Positions 34,065 through 42,988 are shown, numbered from the stretch's first letter. The stretch is DNA of 64,000 nucleotides from JAGWBD01 sp965197455 (GCA_965197455.1 OZ240208.1:1302001-1366000); one strand, 5' to 3'. Made by a program: numbers and translations. Notes: a model not told the origin generated them from the sequence alone.

Positions 34065-34073
34065 TGCTACCAT
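34065..34073 (+). promoter_or_regulatory. Extended -10 promoter of tilS
   Basis: TGC-TACCAT on the plus strand, the mirror arm of the mreB promoter: TAGCACAGG (34036-34044) and CCTGTGCTA (34061-34069) are perfect inverted repeats. Predicted start is about 34080, 14 bases before the ATG. Confidence 0.55.
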
Positions 34074-34093
34074 TGGGTTCAATACAGGCGGCC

Positions 34094-35551
34094 ATGGGGA
34101 ATGTGGTCGATACCCATATGAAGCTCCAGCAACGTTTTTCACGACTCCTGCGCCAGCAAGGTCTCATCCTCCCTGGCAGCCGTCTTGTGTTGGCGGTCTC
34201 CGGCGGGGCGGACTCGCTGGCCATGCTGCATCTTTTCAGCCAGTTGGGCCCGGAGCTTGCGCTGGAGTTGCAGGTGGCCTGTCTGGACCATGGTCTGCGC
34301 GGGGCGGAAGGCAATGCGGATGCCGCTTTCGTGCGTGAAACGGCGCAGCAGCTCGGCCTGCCGGTCACTCTGGGCGCGGTCACCGGGCTGCGCAGTGAGG
34401 CGGACGCCCGTCGCGCCCGCTACGACTTCCTGGCGGAAACTGCCCTGGCCTGGGGCGCGGAATCTGTTGCCGTGGCGCACCACGCCGATGACCAGGTGGA
34501 GACCGTGCTGCTTAATCTCCTGCGCGGCAGCGGACTGCGTGGTCTGGTCGCGATGCGCCAGCGCGCCCCCCTGCCTGGTCACCCGCAGCTGACCTTGCTG
34601 CGCCCCTTGTTGGGCGTGCGCCGCAGCGAGCTGCAGGCCTGGTGTCACGCACAGGGCCTTCAGCCGCGTCAGGACGCCAGCAACGATGACCTGCGCCTGC
34701 GCCGCAACCGGCTGCGCCACGAAACGCTGCCCGCCTTGCGTCAGCTCAGTCCGGGCCTTGACCAGGCGTTGCTGCGGCTGGCGGCTGGCGCTGCGCTGGA
34801 CTACGACTACATCCAGCAACAACTGACAGCAGCCACTGCCGGCGCGCTGCATCGCAGCGGACAGCGCATCCGCCTCCGGCGTGAGACCTTTAACGGGCTG
34901 CATCCGGCCCTGCAACGGCATGTTGTGCTGCATGCCCTGCGCCAGCTGGACGGACAGGAGATGACCAGCGGGCATGTAGAACAGGCCGTAGCCCTCGCGC
35001 AGAGCGGCGTCACCGGTCAACAACTCAGTCTGCCGGGTTCGTTGCAGCTGCGCCTTGACTATGAAGATGTGATTTTCGAACACAAGGACGTAGCGCCGGA
35101 CTGGCGTGGCCCGCTACTGAACGACAGCGGCCCGCTGGCAGTGTGCCATCCAGGCGAGACTCCCTTGCCTGGCAACGTCTGGCGACTGGTCATTGGCAAG
35201 GCAGGCAGTGACGACGCTGCGCCGCAGGCGCTTCTCTCGTTCCCGCCGGACGCCACCTTGACCCTGGATACGCGCCGACCTGGCGATCGCTTCGCTCCAC
35301 CTGGCTTGCGCGGGCACACGCAATCCCTGAAGCGGTGGATGATCAACCAGCGCTTGCCACGCGCGATTCGCTATCAGGTGCCCCTGCTGCGGGTTGACGG
35401 GGTGATCGCCGCAATTTTCACCGACACTCAGGCGGTGCCATCAGCGCTTTTTAGAGCGGACTCCGGCGTAGCGGATGCCTGTTACTGCGCGATTCGGCGG
35501 ACGGCTGGCCCTTTTGACAATTCCGGTTTACAATATGGCAAACCCCTTTAA
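34094..35551 (+). CDS. tilS: tRNA(Ile)-lysidine synthase
   Basis: A 485-residue N-type ATP pyrophosphatase that converts C34 of tRNA-Ile(CAU) to lysidine so that it reads AUA. The PP-loop SGGADS is at residues 36-41. The N-terminal domain continues with CLDHGLRGAEGNADAAFVRETAQQLGLP, ARYDFLAETALAWGAESVAVAHHADDQVETVLLNLLRGSGLRGL and LRPLLGVRR. The C-terminal domain has DTRRPGDRFAPPGLRGHTQSLKRWMINQRLP. The ATG at 34094 is consistent with the promoter; ATG 34118 would remove eight residues. Frame is open much further upstream antisense to mreB, but that is not coding. Confidence 0.95.
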   Translation: MGNVVDTHMKLQQRFSRLLRQQGLILPGSRLVLAVSGGADSLAMLHLFSQLGPELALELQVACLDHGLRGAEGNADAAFVRETAQQLGLPVTLGAVTGLRSEADARRARYDFLAETALAWGAESVAVAHHADDQVETVLLNLLRGSGLRGLVAMRQRAPLPGHPQLTLLRPLLGVRRSELQAWCHAQGLQPRQDASNDDLRLRRNRLRHETLPALRQLSPGLDQALLRLAAGAALDYDYIQQQLTAATAGALHRSGQRIRLRRETFNGLHPALQRHVVLHALRQLDGQEMTSGHVEQAVALAQSGVTGQQLSLPGSLQLRLDYEDVIFEHKDVAPDWRGPLLNDSGPLAVCHPGETPLPGNVWRLVIGKAGSDDAAPQALLSFPPDATLTLDTRRPGDRFAPPGLRGHTQSLKRWMINQRLPRAIRYQVPLLRVDGVIAAIFTDTQAVPSALFRADSGVADACYCAIRRTAGPFDNSGLQYGKPL

Positions 35552-35587
35552 GCTGAGCGTACAACGATAGACAAGGCGGACCCCATC

Positions 35588-36448
35588 ATGAATTCATACT
35601 CGCCGGGAGCCAATGTACTCGTTGTTGATGATGAAGGAGCCATTCGTTACTCCATCAGTCGCACACTGCAGCGCGTCGGCTATCAGGTCAGCCAGGCGGC
35701 CGATGGAGAGCAGGCGCTGGAATCGCTGCGGCAAGCCAGCTTCGATGTCGTTCTCACTGACATCCGCATGCCTGGCCTGACAGGCACCGCACTGCTACGT
35801 CGCATTCGCGAGCAAGCCAAAGATGCCATCGTTATTATGATGACTGGCTATGCCAGCATGGAAACTGCTGTCGAGGCCTTGCGCCTCGGCGCCTATGACT
35901 ACCTGATCAAACCCTGTTCCAGTGAAGAATTGCGCTCCAGCGTGGCCCGCGGCGTCGAACATGCGGGCTCGCAGCGTCGGCGCCATGGTTTGCTGGAAGC
36001 CTTGCGCAGCAACCTCAATGAACTGATCCACGCCAACGTCGACCTGTCACCCGACCCGCACGATGATTCCGGGCTCGACGAGCTTGAAGAAGTCATCAAT
36101 GAGGTGGAAACGCTTTCAGGCAAGTCAGTTGCCCGCAATCTAAAACTGGGCCCCTTGACGATTTACCCGGGACGTTACCAGATTGAGGTCAATGACCGTC
36201 CGGTCGACCTGACCCCGACTGAATTTGACCTGCTGCTCTATCTCGCTGCGCACCGCGAGCGTGTCGTGTCCTGTCAGGAACTGGTGCGTGAGGTGCGCGG
36301 CAACAAGCTTGATGAAGAGCCCGCGCGCGACGTGATTCGACCGCACATCAGCAACCTGCGGCGCAAGCTGCGCAAGCATGACAAGAATGTGCGGCTGGTG
36401 GAAAACGTGCGTGGCGTCGGTTACCGCCTGAGCAGTTCGGCATCCTGA
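35588..36448 (+). CDS. Orphan two-component response regulator (OmpR/PhoB family)
   Basis: A 286-residue regulator. The receiver domain has the acidic pair D14-D15, phosphoacceptor D58 in VLTDIRMPG, T86 in MMTGYAS and K108 in LIKPCSS. A long acidic linker (~125-185) separates it from a winged-helix Trans_reg_C domain (LTPTEFDLLLYLAAHRERVVSCQELVREV...DVIRPHISNLRRKLRKHDKNVRLVENVRGVGYRL). The start follows AAGGCGG. No histidine kinase is nearby, so its partner is unlinked. The MMTGYASMETAVEALRLGAYDYLIKP pattern is NtrC-like, a common mix in this branch. The gene is followed after 93 bases by the Clp-like ATPase. Confidence 0.93.
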   Translation: MNSYSPGANVLVVDDEGAIRYSISRTLQRVGYQVSQAADGEQALESLRQASFDVVLTDIRMPGLTGTALLRRIREQAKDAIVIMMTGYASMETAVEALRLGAYDYLIKPCSSEELRSSVARGVEHAGSQRRRHGLLEALRSNLNELIHANVDLSPDPHDDSGLDELEEVINEVETLSGKSVARNLKLGPLTIYPGRYQIEVNDRPVDLTPTEFDLLLYLAAHRERVVSCQELVREVRGNKLDEEPARDVIRPHISNLRRKLRKHDKNVRLVENVRGVGYRLSSSAS

Positions 36449-36541
36449 ACGAGACCAGGCAACACAGCGGCTTGTTTGCCGGGCCAGCAGCGACATTTCG
36501 CCGTATACGCCTGAACAGGAGGCTCGCGCAGGGTCGCGGTT

Positions 36542-38791
36542 ATGACCAGTACGCTTAACCCGGCTCTGCTTGCGAGCGATTTCGATGCAGTCCTCAACGA
36601 TGCCGCTCAACTCCGACATGGGTACCGCCAGGCAACCCTGATGCCTGAGCTGATCCTGCTGGCCCTGCTGCGGCGCAGGGACACGCAGGCCGGGCGCGTC
36701 CTGAACATCTTTCAAGGCAAACGCGGTGTGGAGCTGGCCCGGCTGGAGCGCCAGGTAAACCTGGCCTGTGCCAACCGTCGTGACACCGGCGGCAGGCTCA
36801 GCTTCATCACCAGCGACGGGAGCCAGGTGCCCCTCTCGCGCCAGAGTATCATCCTCATCGATGACGCGCTCGCTACTGCTGCCAGGCAAAATGAGGGGCG
36901 CATCGACTGCGGTCATGTCCTGCTCAGGCTGGCCAGCGACAGCATCAGCACCAGCGGCCTGCTGCGACCCCACGGCATCACCGCGCGCACCGTTGCCGAT
37001 GTGCTGGCCGGGCTGCGCCCGGACAGTGCTGCAGACGCCGCCGGCAAGGAGCCCAATGCCGCAGTTCAGAGTCAGGCAGGCAAGCAGCAGGCAGTCTATG
37101 AACGCGAAGCGCTGCTGCGCACCATGCTCAACATCATCACCCAGGCCGTCAACCGCCACCTTGTGCTCGTCGGGCCGGCGGGCGTGGGCAAACGCACGCT
37201 GGCTGCCAGCCTGGGCCTGCTGATCGCCCGCGGCGAAGGTCCGCAGGGCATTCACGGCCTTGTGCGCGTCGCTGAGGCGGACCTGCTGGATGACGACCTG
37301 AAGGCCATCCGCGCCGGGCTGGACAGGGCGCGCGGCGGCATCCTCTTCCTGCCCCATTTGCAGCGCTTTTTCGGCGGGCCTGGCAAGGCGCAATTCACAC
37401 GCTCCAGCGCGCTCATCCAGAAGGCCTTCCTCGCCAATGACCCCGTCCTCATCGCCACGGCGAATGACAGCGACTGGAATGCGCGGCTCGCCAGTGAATT
37501 GATCGTCAACGAGCACAGTCAGGTGTTGCACGTGCCGGAGCCTGCCACAGCGGAGGCCGTTGCGATGCTGCGCATGATGCGTCCGCAGCTGGAAAACGAC
37601 TATCAGCTGCAGATCGCCGATGAGGCGCTGACGCTGGCCGCCGGCCTGGCCAAACGTTATCTGGCCGGGATTCCCCTGCCCGGCAGCGCCGCGCGTCTGC
37701 TGCATCGCAGCGCCGCCCTGGTCAACATGAGCAGGCAAACGCAGCTCGCCTACCGCCCGCAACTGGAAGACAGCTCAACCCTGGATGCAGAAGACATCAT
37801 GCTCAGCGCCAGCCAGATGACCGGCGTCCCGGTCAACAAGCTGGGCGAAGACGAGCGCCAGCGCTACGCCAGCATGGTCGAGCATCTGCAATCACGCCTC
37901 ATCGGCCAGGACCCGGCAGTGCTGGCCGTCAGCCGCGCCATCAAGACGGCCCGCGTCGGCCTGAAAGAGCCGCAGCGACCGATCGGCTCCTTCCTCTTTC
38001 TGGGCCCCACCGGCGTCGGTAAAACCGAGCTGGCGCGCACCCTCGCCGGCTTCATGTTCGGCACGGAGAGCGCCATGCTCGCGCTGGACATGAGCGAGTT
38101 CAAGGACGAGGCCAGCATGAACCGCCTGCTGGGTTCGCCCAGCGGCTACGTCGACAGTGATGCCGGCGGCCAGTTGACCGAACGGGTGCGCCGTCAACCC
38201 TACCTGATCGTCCTCTTTGACGAGGTGGAGAAGGCCCACCCGCGCGTCATGGATCTGCTGTTGCAGATGATCGAGGAAGGCCGCCTGACCGACGGGCGCG
38301 GCCGCAGCGCCAGTTTCAGCGAAACAGTCATCATTCTCACCAGCAACCTGGGTTCCATGCATCTCGCCACTCCGGTCATCTCGGAGGAAGTGCGGGCCGC
38401 AGCGATGCAACAGGTGCACGCTGCCTTCCGCCCGGAACTGCTCAACCGCCTTGATGAAATCGTGATGTTCAACGCCCTGTCCGCAGCAGATTTGGGCGCT
38501 ATCCTGGGGCTGATGCTGAACCGCGAGCAGCAACTGGCGGGTGAGCGCGGCCTGCAGCTGGAGTTCAGCGCGGCGGCCAGGCAATGGTTGCAGGAACAAA
38601 ATGACGAGCCTCAATACGGCGCGCGTCCACTGCTGCGCGTCATACGCCGCCATGTACGCGTGCCGCTGGCAGACTTCCTGCTGCGCGCCGGGCCGCCGGC
38701 CAGCACCACCATCTGCATCGATGCTGACGCGGCCGGGTTGACATTTGCTACAATCGCGGCGGACGGCAGGCAACTCAGCCTGCAGGATTGA
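36542..38791 (+). CDS. Clp/Hsp100-family AAA+ ATPase with degenerate first ATPase domain
   Basis: A 749-residue two-domain AAA+ protein. The N-terminal ~155 residues resemble a Clp N-domain. In the first ATPase domain the Walker A is GPAGVGKRT (residue 218 Arg instead of Thr/Ser), and the Walker B acidic pair is replaced by Pro-His (GGILFLPHLQ, ~266-273). The second domain is intact: LGPTGVGKTELARTLAG, YLIVLFDEVEKAHP, ILTSNLGS, FRPELLNRLDE and a YGARPL sensor-2. There is no ClpB-type coiled-coil middle domain. Between ILTSNLGS and the LNRLDE region there is no IGF/IGL-like tripeptide, so binding to ClpP is doubtful. It may act as an unfoldase or remodeller with one working ATPase ring. Confidence 0.85.
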   Translation: MTSTLNPALLASDFDAVLNDAAQLRHGYRQATLMPELILLALLRRRDTQAGRVLNIFQGKRGVELARLERQVNLACANRRDTGGRLSFITSDGSQVPLSRQSIILIDDALATAARQNEGRIDCGHVLLRLASDSISTSGLLRPHGITARTVADVLAGLRPDSAADAAGKEPNAAVQSQAGKQQAVYEREALLRTMLNIITQAVNRHLVLVGPAGVGKRTLAASLGLLIARGEGPQGIHGLVRVAEADLLDDDLKAIRAGLDRARGGILFLPHLQRFFGGPGKAQFTRSSALIQKAFLANDPVLIATANDSDWNARLASELIVNEHSQVLHVPEPATAEAVAMLRMMRPQLENDYQLQIADEALTLAAGLAKRYLAGIPLPGSAARLLHRSAALVNMSRQTQLAYRPQLEDSSTLDAEDIMLSASQMTGVPVNKLGEDERQRYASMVEHLQSRLIGQDPAVLAVSRAIKTARVGLKEPQRPIGSFLFLGPTGVGKTELARTLAGFMFGTESAMLALDMSEFKDEASMNRLLGSPSGYVDSDAGGQLTERVRRQPYLIVLFDEVEKAHPRVMDLLLQMIEEGRLTDGRGRSASFSETVIILTSNLGSMHLATPVISEEVRAAAMQQVHAAFRPELLNRLDEIVMFNALSAADLGAILGLMLNREQQLAGERGLQLEFSAAARQWLQEQNDEPQYGARPLLRVIRRHVRVPLADFLLRAGPPASTTICIDADAAGLTFATIAADGRQLSLQD
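38746..38754 (+). promoter_or_regulatory. Extended -10 promoter of the phosphohexomutase gene
   Basis: TGC-TACAAT inside the last codons of the Clp-like gene, about 92 bases before the ATG at 38847; identical to the glgA -10. The leader contains a 14-base GC palindrome at 38807-38820. Confidence 0.5.
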
Positions 38792-38846
38792 CCCGGTTTT
38801 CACCAGGCCCGCATGCGGGCACTGTGCATAGCGAGGAGCTTCTTTC

Positions 38847-40274
38847 ATGACGTTCAGGCTTGACCCGAGCATCTTTCGCGCCTACGACATTCGCGGCACG
38901 GTAACCGGCGACGACCCGCAGATCACGCCGGCGCTGGCGCAACGGGTCGGGCGCGCCCTGGGCACCCTGCTGCCGCGCAACTTTGGCAGCGAGCGGGTGT
39001 TTGTCGGCTGCGACAATCGCCCCTCCTCCGGCCCGCTCAAGACCGCCATGATCGCCGGCATCGCCGCGACGGGCCTGGATGTCACAGACATCGGCGAAGT
39101 CCTCACGCCCACCGTCTACTTCGCCTCCGCCAGCTACGGCGCCGGCGGCGCCGGCGTCATGATCACCGGTAGCCACCTCGACGTGCGTTACAACGGTATC
39201 AAGATGGCTTACGGGCCGCTGGCCATGGCCGGTCAGCAAATTGTCGACCTGCTCGCGCTGGTCCAAAGTGGCGCATTTGCCAGCGGCCAGGGACAGGTCA
39301 GCCAGGACCTTGACATGATCCGGCGCCACATGGCCACGATTCAGGGCAAGGTGAGCATGCAGCGACCGCTGACCGTCGTGATCGACGCTGGCAACGGCTT
39401 GAGCGGCACCTGGGTGCCGCCTGTGCTGCGCGCGCTCGGCCTGACCGTGCACTGCCTCTACTGCGAGTCCGACGGCACCTACCCCAATCACCTGCCCAAC
39501 CCTGAAGACCCTGAAATGACGCGCGACCTGGAGGCCCTGGTGCTGGAGACCGGCGCTGACCTCGGCCTCGCCTTTGATGGCGACGCCGACCGCGCCGGCT
39601 TCATCGACGAGCGCGGCCATCACATTGCGGCCGATCGCCTGCTGGCCCTGCTGGCGCGTGACCTGCTGCAGCGTCAGCCAGGCGCAATCGTCGTCTTTGA
39701 TGTCAAGGTCACGCAAACCCTGCCGGAACTCATTGAACAATATGGCGGTGTGCCCTTGATGTGGAAGACCGGCCACAGCCTGATGAAGCAGAAGATGCAC
39801 GAAGTCGGCTCGCCGCTGGGTGGTGAGGTCAGCGGCCACCTGTTCACCGGCGAGGACTATTTCGGCTTTGACGATGCGCCCCTGATCGCGCTCAAGGCCC
39901 TGCAGATCTTCTCCGCTTCCGGGCGGTCGGTGTCCGCGCTCTTCGACGACATTCCGAATCTCCCGGCCACGCCCGAGATTGTGCTCGGCGCGCCCGATGA
40001 CCAGAAGTTCCGCATCATCCAGGAGATCCGGGACGAGCTGGCGCGGGACTACGAGGTCGTCGACATCGACGGCGTGCGCGCCAAATTCGAGCACGGCTGG
40101 GGTCTGGTGCGCGCCAGCAACACGCAGCCGGCCATCACCCTGCGCTTCGAAGCCGAGGAACGCGCCCAGGTGGCCGAATACATCGGCCGCTACAAGGCCC
40201 TGCTCGATCGCTACCCTGCGGTTGACCAGCAGAAGTTGCTGGTTCAGTTGCAGGCCTTCAGTCAGCCTGTTTGA
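38847..40274 (+). CDS. Phosphomannomutase/phosphoglucomutase
   Basis: A 475-residue alpha-D-phosphohexomutase that interconverts hexose 1- and 6-phosphates. All four domains are present: the N-terminal FRAYDIRG, the phosphoserine loop VMITGSHLDVRYNGIK, the metal loop FDGDADRAGF, the sugar loop GGEVSGHLF (GExSGH fits both Glc and Man) and the phosphate loop RASNTQPAITLRFEA. The active serine is kept, but the usual NPP(D/E/K) after TGSH is replaced by LDV. GGAG precedes the ATG. It can supply mannose-1-P or glucose-1-P; the latter would feed glgC encoded 17 kb away. Confidence 0.92.
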   Translation: MTFRLDPSIFRAYDIRGTVTGDDPQITPALAQRVGRALGTLLPRNFGSERVFVGCDNRPSSGPLKTAMIAGIAATGLDVTDIGEVLTPTVYFASASYGAGGAGVMITGSHLDVRYNGIKMAYGPLAMAGQQIVDLLALVQSGAFASGQGQVSQDLDMIRRHMATIQGKVSMQRPLTVVIDAGNGLSGTWVPPVLRALGLTVHCLYCESDGTYPNHLPNPEDPEMTRDLEALVLETGADLGLAFDGDADRAGFIDERGHHIAADRLLALLARDLLQRQPGAIVVFDVKVTQTLPELIEQYGGVPLMWKTGHSLMKQKMHEVGSPLGGEVSGHLFTGEDYFGFDDAPLIALKALQIFSASGRSVSALFDDIPNLPATPEIVLGAPDDQKFRIIQEIRDELARDYEVVDIDGVRAKFEHGWGLVRASNTQPAITLRFEAEERAQVAEYIGRYKALLDRYPAVDQQKLLVQLQAFSQPV

Positions 40275-40277
40275 CCC

Positions 40278-40979
40278 GTGGAACCGGATTACGCGAATAT
40301 TTACGTCAGTGATGCCGAACGCTACGACCAGTTTGTTGCAGCCGAAGACTGGCAGCAGCGGCTGTTGCCGGCCATTGCTGACATCGTTCCGCTGGGCGGC
40401 GCAGCCATCGTCGAGTTTGGCGCCGGCACCGGCCGGCTGACAAGACTGCTGCAGCCAGTCGCGCGCGATATCCGCGCCTTCGATTTCTCGCCGCACATGC
40501 TGCGCATCGCACACGCGCATCTGTCACGCATGACTCCAGGCAACTGGTCGTTGGGCATCGCCGACAACCGGGCCATGCCGCTGCCATCTGCAAGCGCCGA
40601 TGTCGCCATTGCCGGCTGGAGTTTCGGCCACAGCACCGTCTGGAACGAGGCCGGCTGGCGCGCAGACGTGGCGCGGGCGGTCGGTGAAATGCTGCGTGTG
40701 CTGCGCCCAGGCGCAACGGCCATCATCATCGAAACGCTTGGCACTGGCAGCGAAACCCCACGGCCACCGACCCGGACACTGGCTGACTTCTTTCGCTGGC
40801 TGGAAAAGGAACGTGGTTTCACGCGCCACTGGTTGCGCACGGATTATCGCTTCGCGTCAGTTGAGGAGGCCGGGCGCATGCTGGGGTTCTTCTTCGGCGA
40901 TGAGCTGGCACACCAGGCCCGACGCGCCGGGTCAGGCATCGTGCCGGAATGCACCGGCATCTGGTGGCGTCGGGTTTAG
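40278..40979 (+). CDS. SAM-dependent class I methyltransferase
   Basis: A 233-residue protein starting at a GTG three bases after the mutase stop. SAM-binding motif I is IVEFGAGTGRLTRLL; motif II region has FDFSPHMLRIAHAHL; DVAIAGWSFGH and VLRPGATAIIIETLG are motifs III/IV. It fits the Methyltransf_11/UbiE-like group. The substrate is not predictable. It shares a transcript with the phosphohexomutase and converges with the minus-strand receiver/roadblock-like gene, overlapping it by four bases. Confidence 0.85.
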   Translation: MEPDYANIYVSDAERYDQFVAAEDWQQRLLPAIADIVPLGGAAIVEFGAGTGRLTRLLQPVARDIRAFDFSPHMLRIAHAHLSRMTPGNWSLGIADNRAMPLPSASADVAIAGWSFGHSTVWNEAGWRADVARAVGEMLRVLRPGATAIIIETLGTGSETPRPPTRTLADFFRWLEKERGFTRHWLRTDYRFASVEEAGRMLGFFFGDELAHQARRAGSGIVPECTGIWWRRV

Positions 40980-41803
40980 GCCAGCGACTCCAGTATCTGG
41001 TCACAGACGCTGCGCAAGCTCCGCACAGAACAGTCATCTGGCACCAGCACTGCGAGTTGCAGCGCGCCCGCATTGCATACGTAAAGCAGGCAAGTTTCCT
41101 GCGGCTCAGCAGAGTCGACGAAGCAGAGGCGTCCGTTGGCCTGGCTGCCCAGGCCGTTTGCGCCCAGCGCCCGGACGCTGGCCTCCGTCGCCGCGTCCAC
41201 CTGGCCTGCGCGCGCAACGTCCTGACCATCCCGCGTCAGCAAGGCGAGTACGGCGCCAGTCTCCTGCGCGACCCGCGCCAGACGTTCCGACGTCGTTTCT
41301 TCTTCCCCGACGACAGTGGAATTGTCAGTCGCGTCGGCTTCGTCCTCAAGTTCCGGCGCAGTCTGTCCATCCTCCGGCGTCGCTTCTGGCTCCACAGCGG
41401 CGGCTTCAGGTGGATGGGGATCATATTCGCGCAGGAATACGGGTTCTCTGACGTAGCGCCAGCTGCGTGAATCGCTTTCATCACCAGCCAGGGGTTCCAG
41501 AGGGTGCGCTTCCTGCTCAGGGTCGGCCGGCAGCATCTGCGCCAGCGCGGCCTCAATGCCCGCGGCCTGCGGCGTGAAGTGCACCGACAGCCCCGGACAG
41601 GCTGCCAGCAGTCGCTGCGCAATTGCCTGTCTCGCAGCTGCGTCGTCGCTGTCCAGCAGCACCAGGCCCTGTTGCGCCCGCGCCAGCGCTGTGTCGCCGT
41701 CCTTGACCAGCGTCACCCGGTACGCACCACGCTGCGCCAGGGTCGCGCCCAACTGGCTCCCGAATTCCGCCGCCGCGCTGATGATCAGCACTTCTGTACT
41801 CAT
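40976..41803 (-). CDS. Receiver-like plus Roadblock/LC7-like protein
   Basis: A 275-residue soluble protein. The N-terminus (MSTEVLIISAAAEFGSQLGATLAQRGAYRVTLVKDGDTALARAQQGLVLLDSDD) looks like a receiver domain that has lost the acidic pair and clear phosphoacceptor. A disordered acidic linker (~95-165) follows. The last ~100 residues (SERLARVAQETGAVLALLTRDGQDVARAG...LCFVDSAEPQETCLLYVCNAGALQLAVLVPDDCSVRSLRSVCDQILESL) match the Roadblock/LC7 pattern found in regulators of small MglA-type GTPases. No such GTPase is nearby. It lies downstream of the lipoprotein gene with a 9-base gap, probably in the same transcript. Domain calls are by eye and moderate. Confidence 0.65.
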   Translation of the reverse strand: MSTEVLIISAAAEFGSQLGATLAQRGAYRVTLVKDGDTALARAQQGLVLLDSDDAAARQAIAQRLLAACPGLSVHFTPQAAGIEAALAQMLPADPEQEAHPLEPLAGDESDSRSWRYVREPVFLREYDPHPPEAAAVEPEATPEDGQTAPELEDEADATDNSTVVGEEETTSERLARVAQETGAVLALLTRDGQDVARAGQVDAATEASVRALGANGLGSQANGRLCFVDSAEPQETCLLYVCNAGALQLAVLVPDDCSVRSLRSVCDQILESLA

Positions 41804-41812
41804 GTTGCCGCC

Positions 41813-42988
41813 TCAGTTTTGCGAGATAGTTACGTCCAGCCTCGCGCTGTTGTTACTCTCATCGCTCTCCGCGACCTCCTCGTCACTGTCCACCGTAGCC
41901 ACGAGGATCACTTCTTCGGCGTCGCTGAACGTGATTGCGTGCGAGAAGGCGATGCTTTCGCCAGGCCCCAGTCCGCTTACGCCCTGATTAAGCGTGCTGG
42001 AATCCGGGATGCCCGCCAGCGTCACGTTGAAAGGCCCGCTGGTTGCCGTGCCCCTGTTGCTGATTGTCAGTTCGTAATTTCCGTCAACCGGGTCGTCGCC
42101 CCGAGCCAGTGTGAGGCTGTCCGGCCCGCGCAGACTGGAGATGATCAGATCGGCCCCGGACGCGACTTCTTCGCCGGATTCGCCGGAATCTGATGGCGTG
42201 TCGGTTGCCACTGCCGGCGCCGGCGTCACCTCGACAGGCTGTGCAGTGGGCTGCGGCGGCGCAAGCGCAGGGATCAGGGTGCAGTCGCCGTAGATACTGA
42301 TGAATTGCTCGCCGGGACTACCCGGATCGTGCTGGGCAACCCAGCCGGCCGTGCCGTCTCTCAGGCTCACCTGCCACCAGGAGTTGTCCGCCAGACGGCC
42401 AATGACGGGGGCCTGGCTGCCATTAGCCAGGGTCGTGATGCGCGTAAAGCCGACGCCCGCGTTGGTGCGCACATTGAGCGCAACATTGGTCAGCACCCGG
42501 CAGGTCGGATCATTGGGGTCGATTACGGGGACTTCCGGCCGCGGCACCGTGGTGGACAGCACCTGGCTGCGGTTGGCGCGCACCGTCACCGAAACGCTGG
42601 CCGCGTCTCCCGGCACACTGCCGCGCCAGGCGACCACCTCCAGCAGCAGCGTGCCGGTCACCACCGGCCGGTAGTCCAGCGTCACATCCATGTTGCGCTG
42701 GCCACCGGGCGACTCGGAGGAGACGGTGCGCACGATGCGGTCGTTGGCGATCAGCTGCACGCGCGTGACGCCCTGGGCGTCGCTGGCCTGGCCCTGAATG
42801 AGGATGTCGGTGCCCACCACCACTTCGGTGCCGTCTACCGGCGCGCTGATGATGACGACCGGCTTGCTGGCGCTGGCTGTCCCCAGCGCAGGTGGCAAAG
42901 AGGTGGCCTGCGGACGCTCGGTGCTGATGTTACAGGCGCCCGTCAACAGAACCAGGAACATCAGGGCGATGCGGCTGCGAAGGCTCAT
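41813..42988 (-). CDS. Lipoprotein with Ig-like, SH3b and CARDB-type domains
   Basis: A 391-residue exported protein. Signal peptide and lipobox LLTGAC are at residues 8-19, and the ATG follows GAAGGAAG. Modules in order: a bacterial Ig-like domain (~43-140, VVIISAPVDGTEVVVGTDILIQGQASD...), an SH3b domain (~165-225, NVRTNAGVGFTRITTLANGSQAPVIGRLADNSWWQVSLRDGTAGWVAQ), a Pro/Thr/Ser linker and a C-terminal CARDB-like domain (~285-391, ISNRGTATSGPFNVTLAG...VATVDSDEEVAESDESNNSARLDVTI). SH3b domains bind cell-wall peptides; CARDB is adhesion-like. It is likely a surface-anchored wall-binding protein. Confidence 0.85.
   Translation of the reverse strand: MSLRSRIALMFLVLLTGACNISTERPQATSLPPALGTASASKPVVIISAPVDGTEVVVGTDILIQGQASDAQGVTRVQLIANDRIVRTVSSESPGGQRNMDVTLDYRPVVTGTLLLEVVAWRGSVPGDAASVSVTVRANRSQVLSTTVPRPEVPVIDPNDPTCRVLTNVALNVRTNAGVGFTRITTLANGSQAPVIGRLADNSWWQVSLRDGTAGWVAQHDPGSPGEQFISIYGDCTLIPALAPPQPTAQPVEVTPAPAVATDTPSDSGESGEEVASGADLIISSLRGPDSLTLARGDDPVDGNYELTISNRGTATSGPFNVTLAGIPDSSTLNQGVSGLGPGESIAFSHAITFSDAEEVILVATVDSDEEVAESDESNNSARLDVTISQN

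Noticed and set aside
32636..34093. Long open frame upstream of and in frame with tilS
   Set aside because: It runs antisense to mreB and mreC, has no family-like sequence and precedes the tilS promoter; it is a GC-rich shadow frame.
35514..35534. TTGACA and TACAAT before the response regulator gene
   Set aside because: Only 9 bases separate the two boxes, so they cannot form one promoter; TACAAT alone lacks the extended TG.
38807..38820. 14-base palindrome GCCCGC-ATGC-GGGC region as a terminator
   Set aside because: The loop would be very small and no U tract follows; noted only as part of the leader of the mutase gene.
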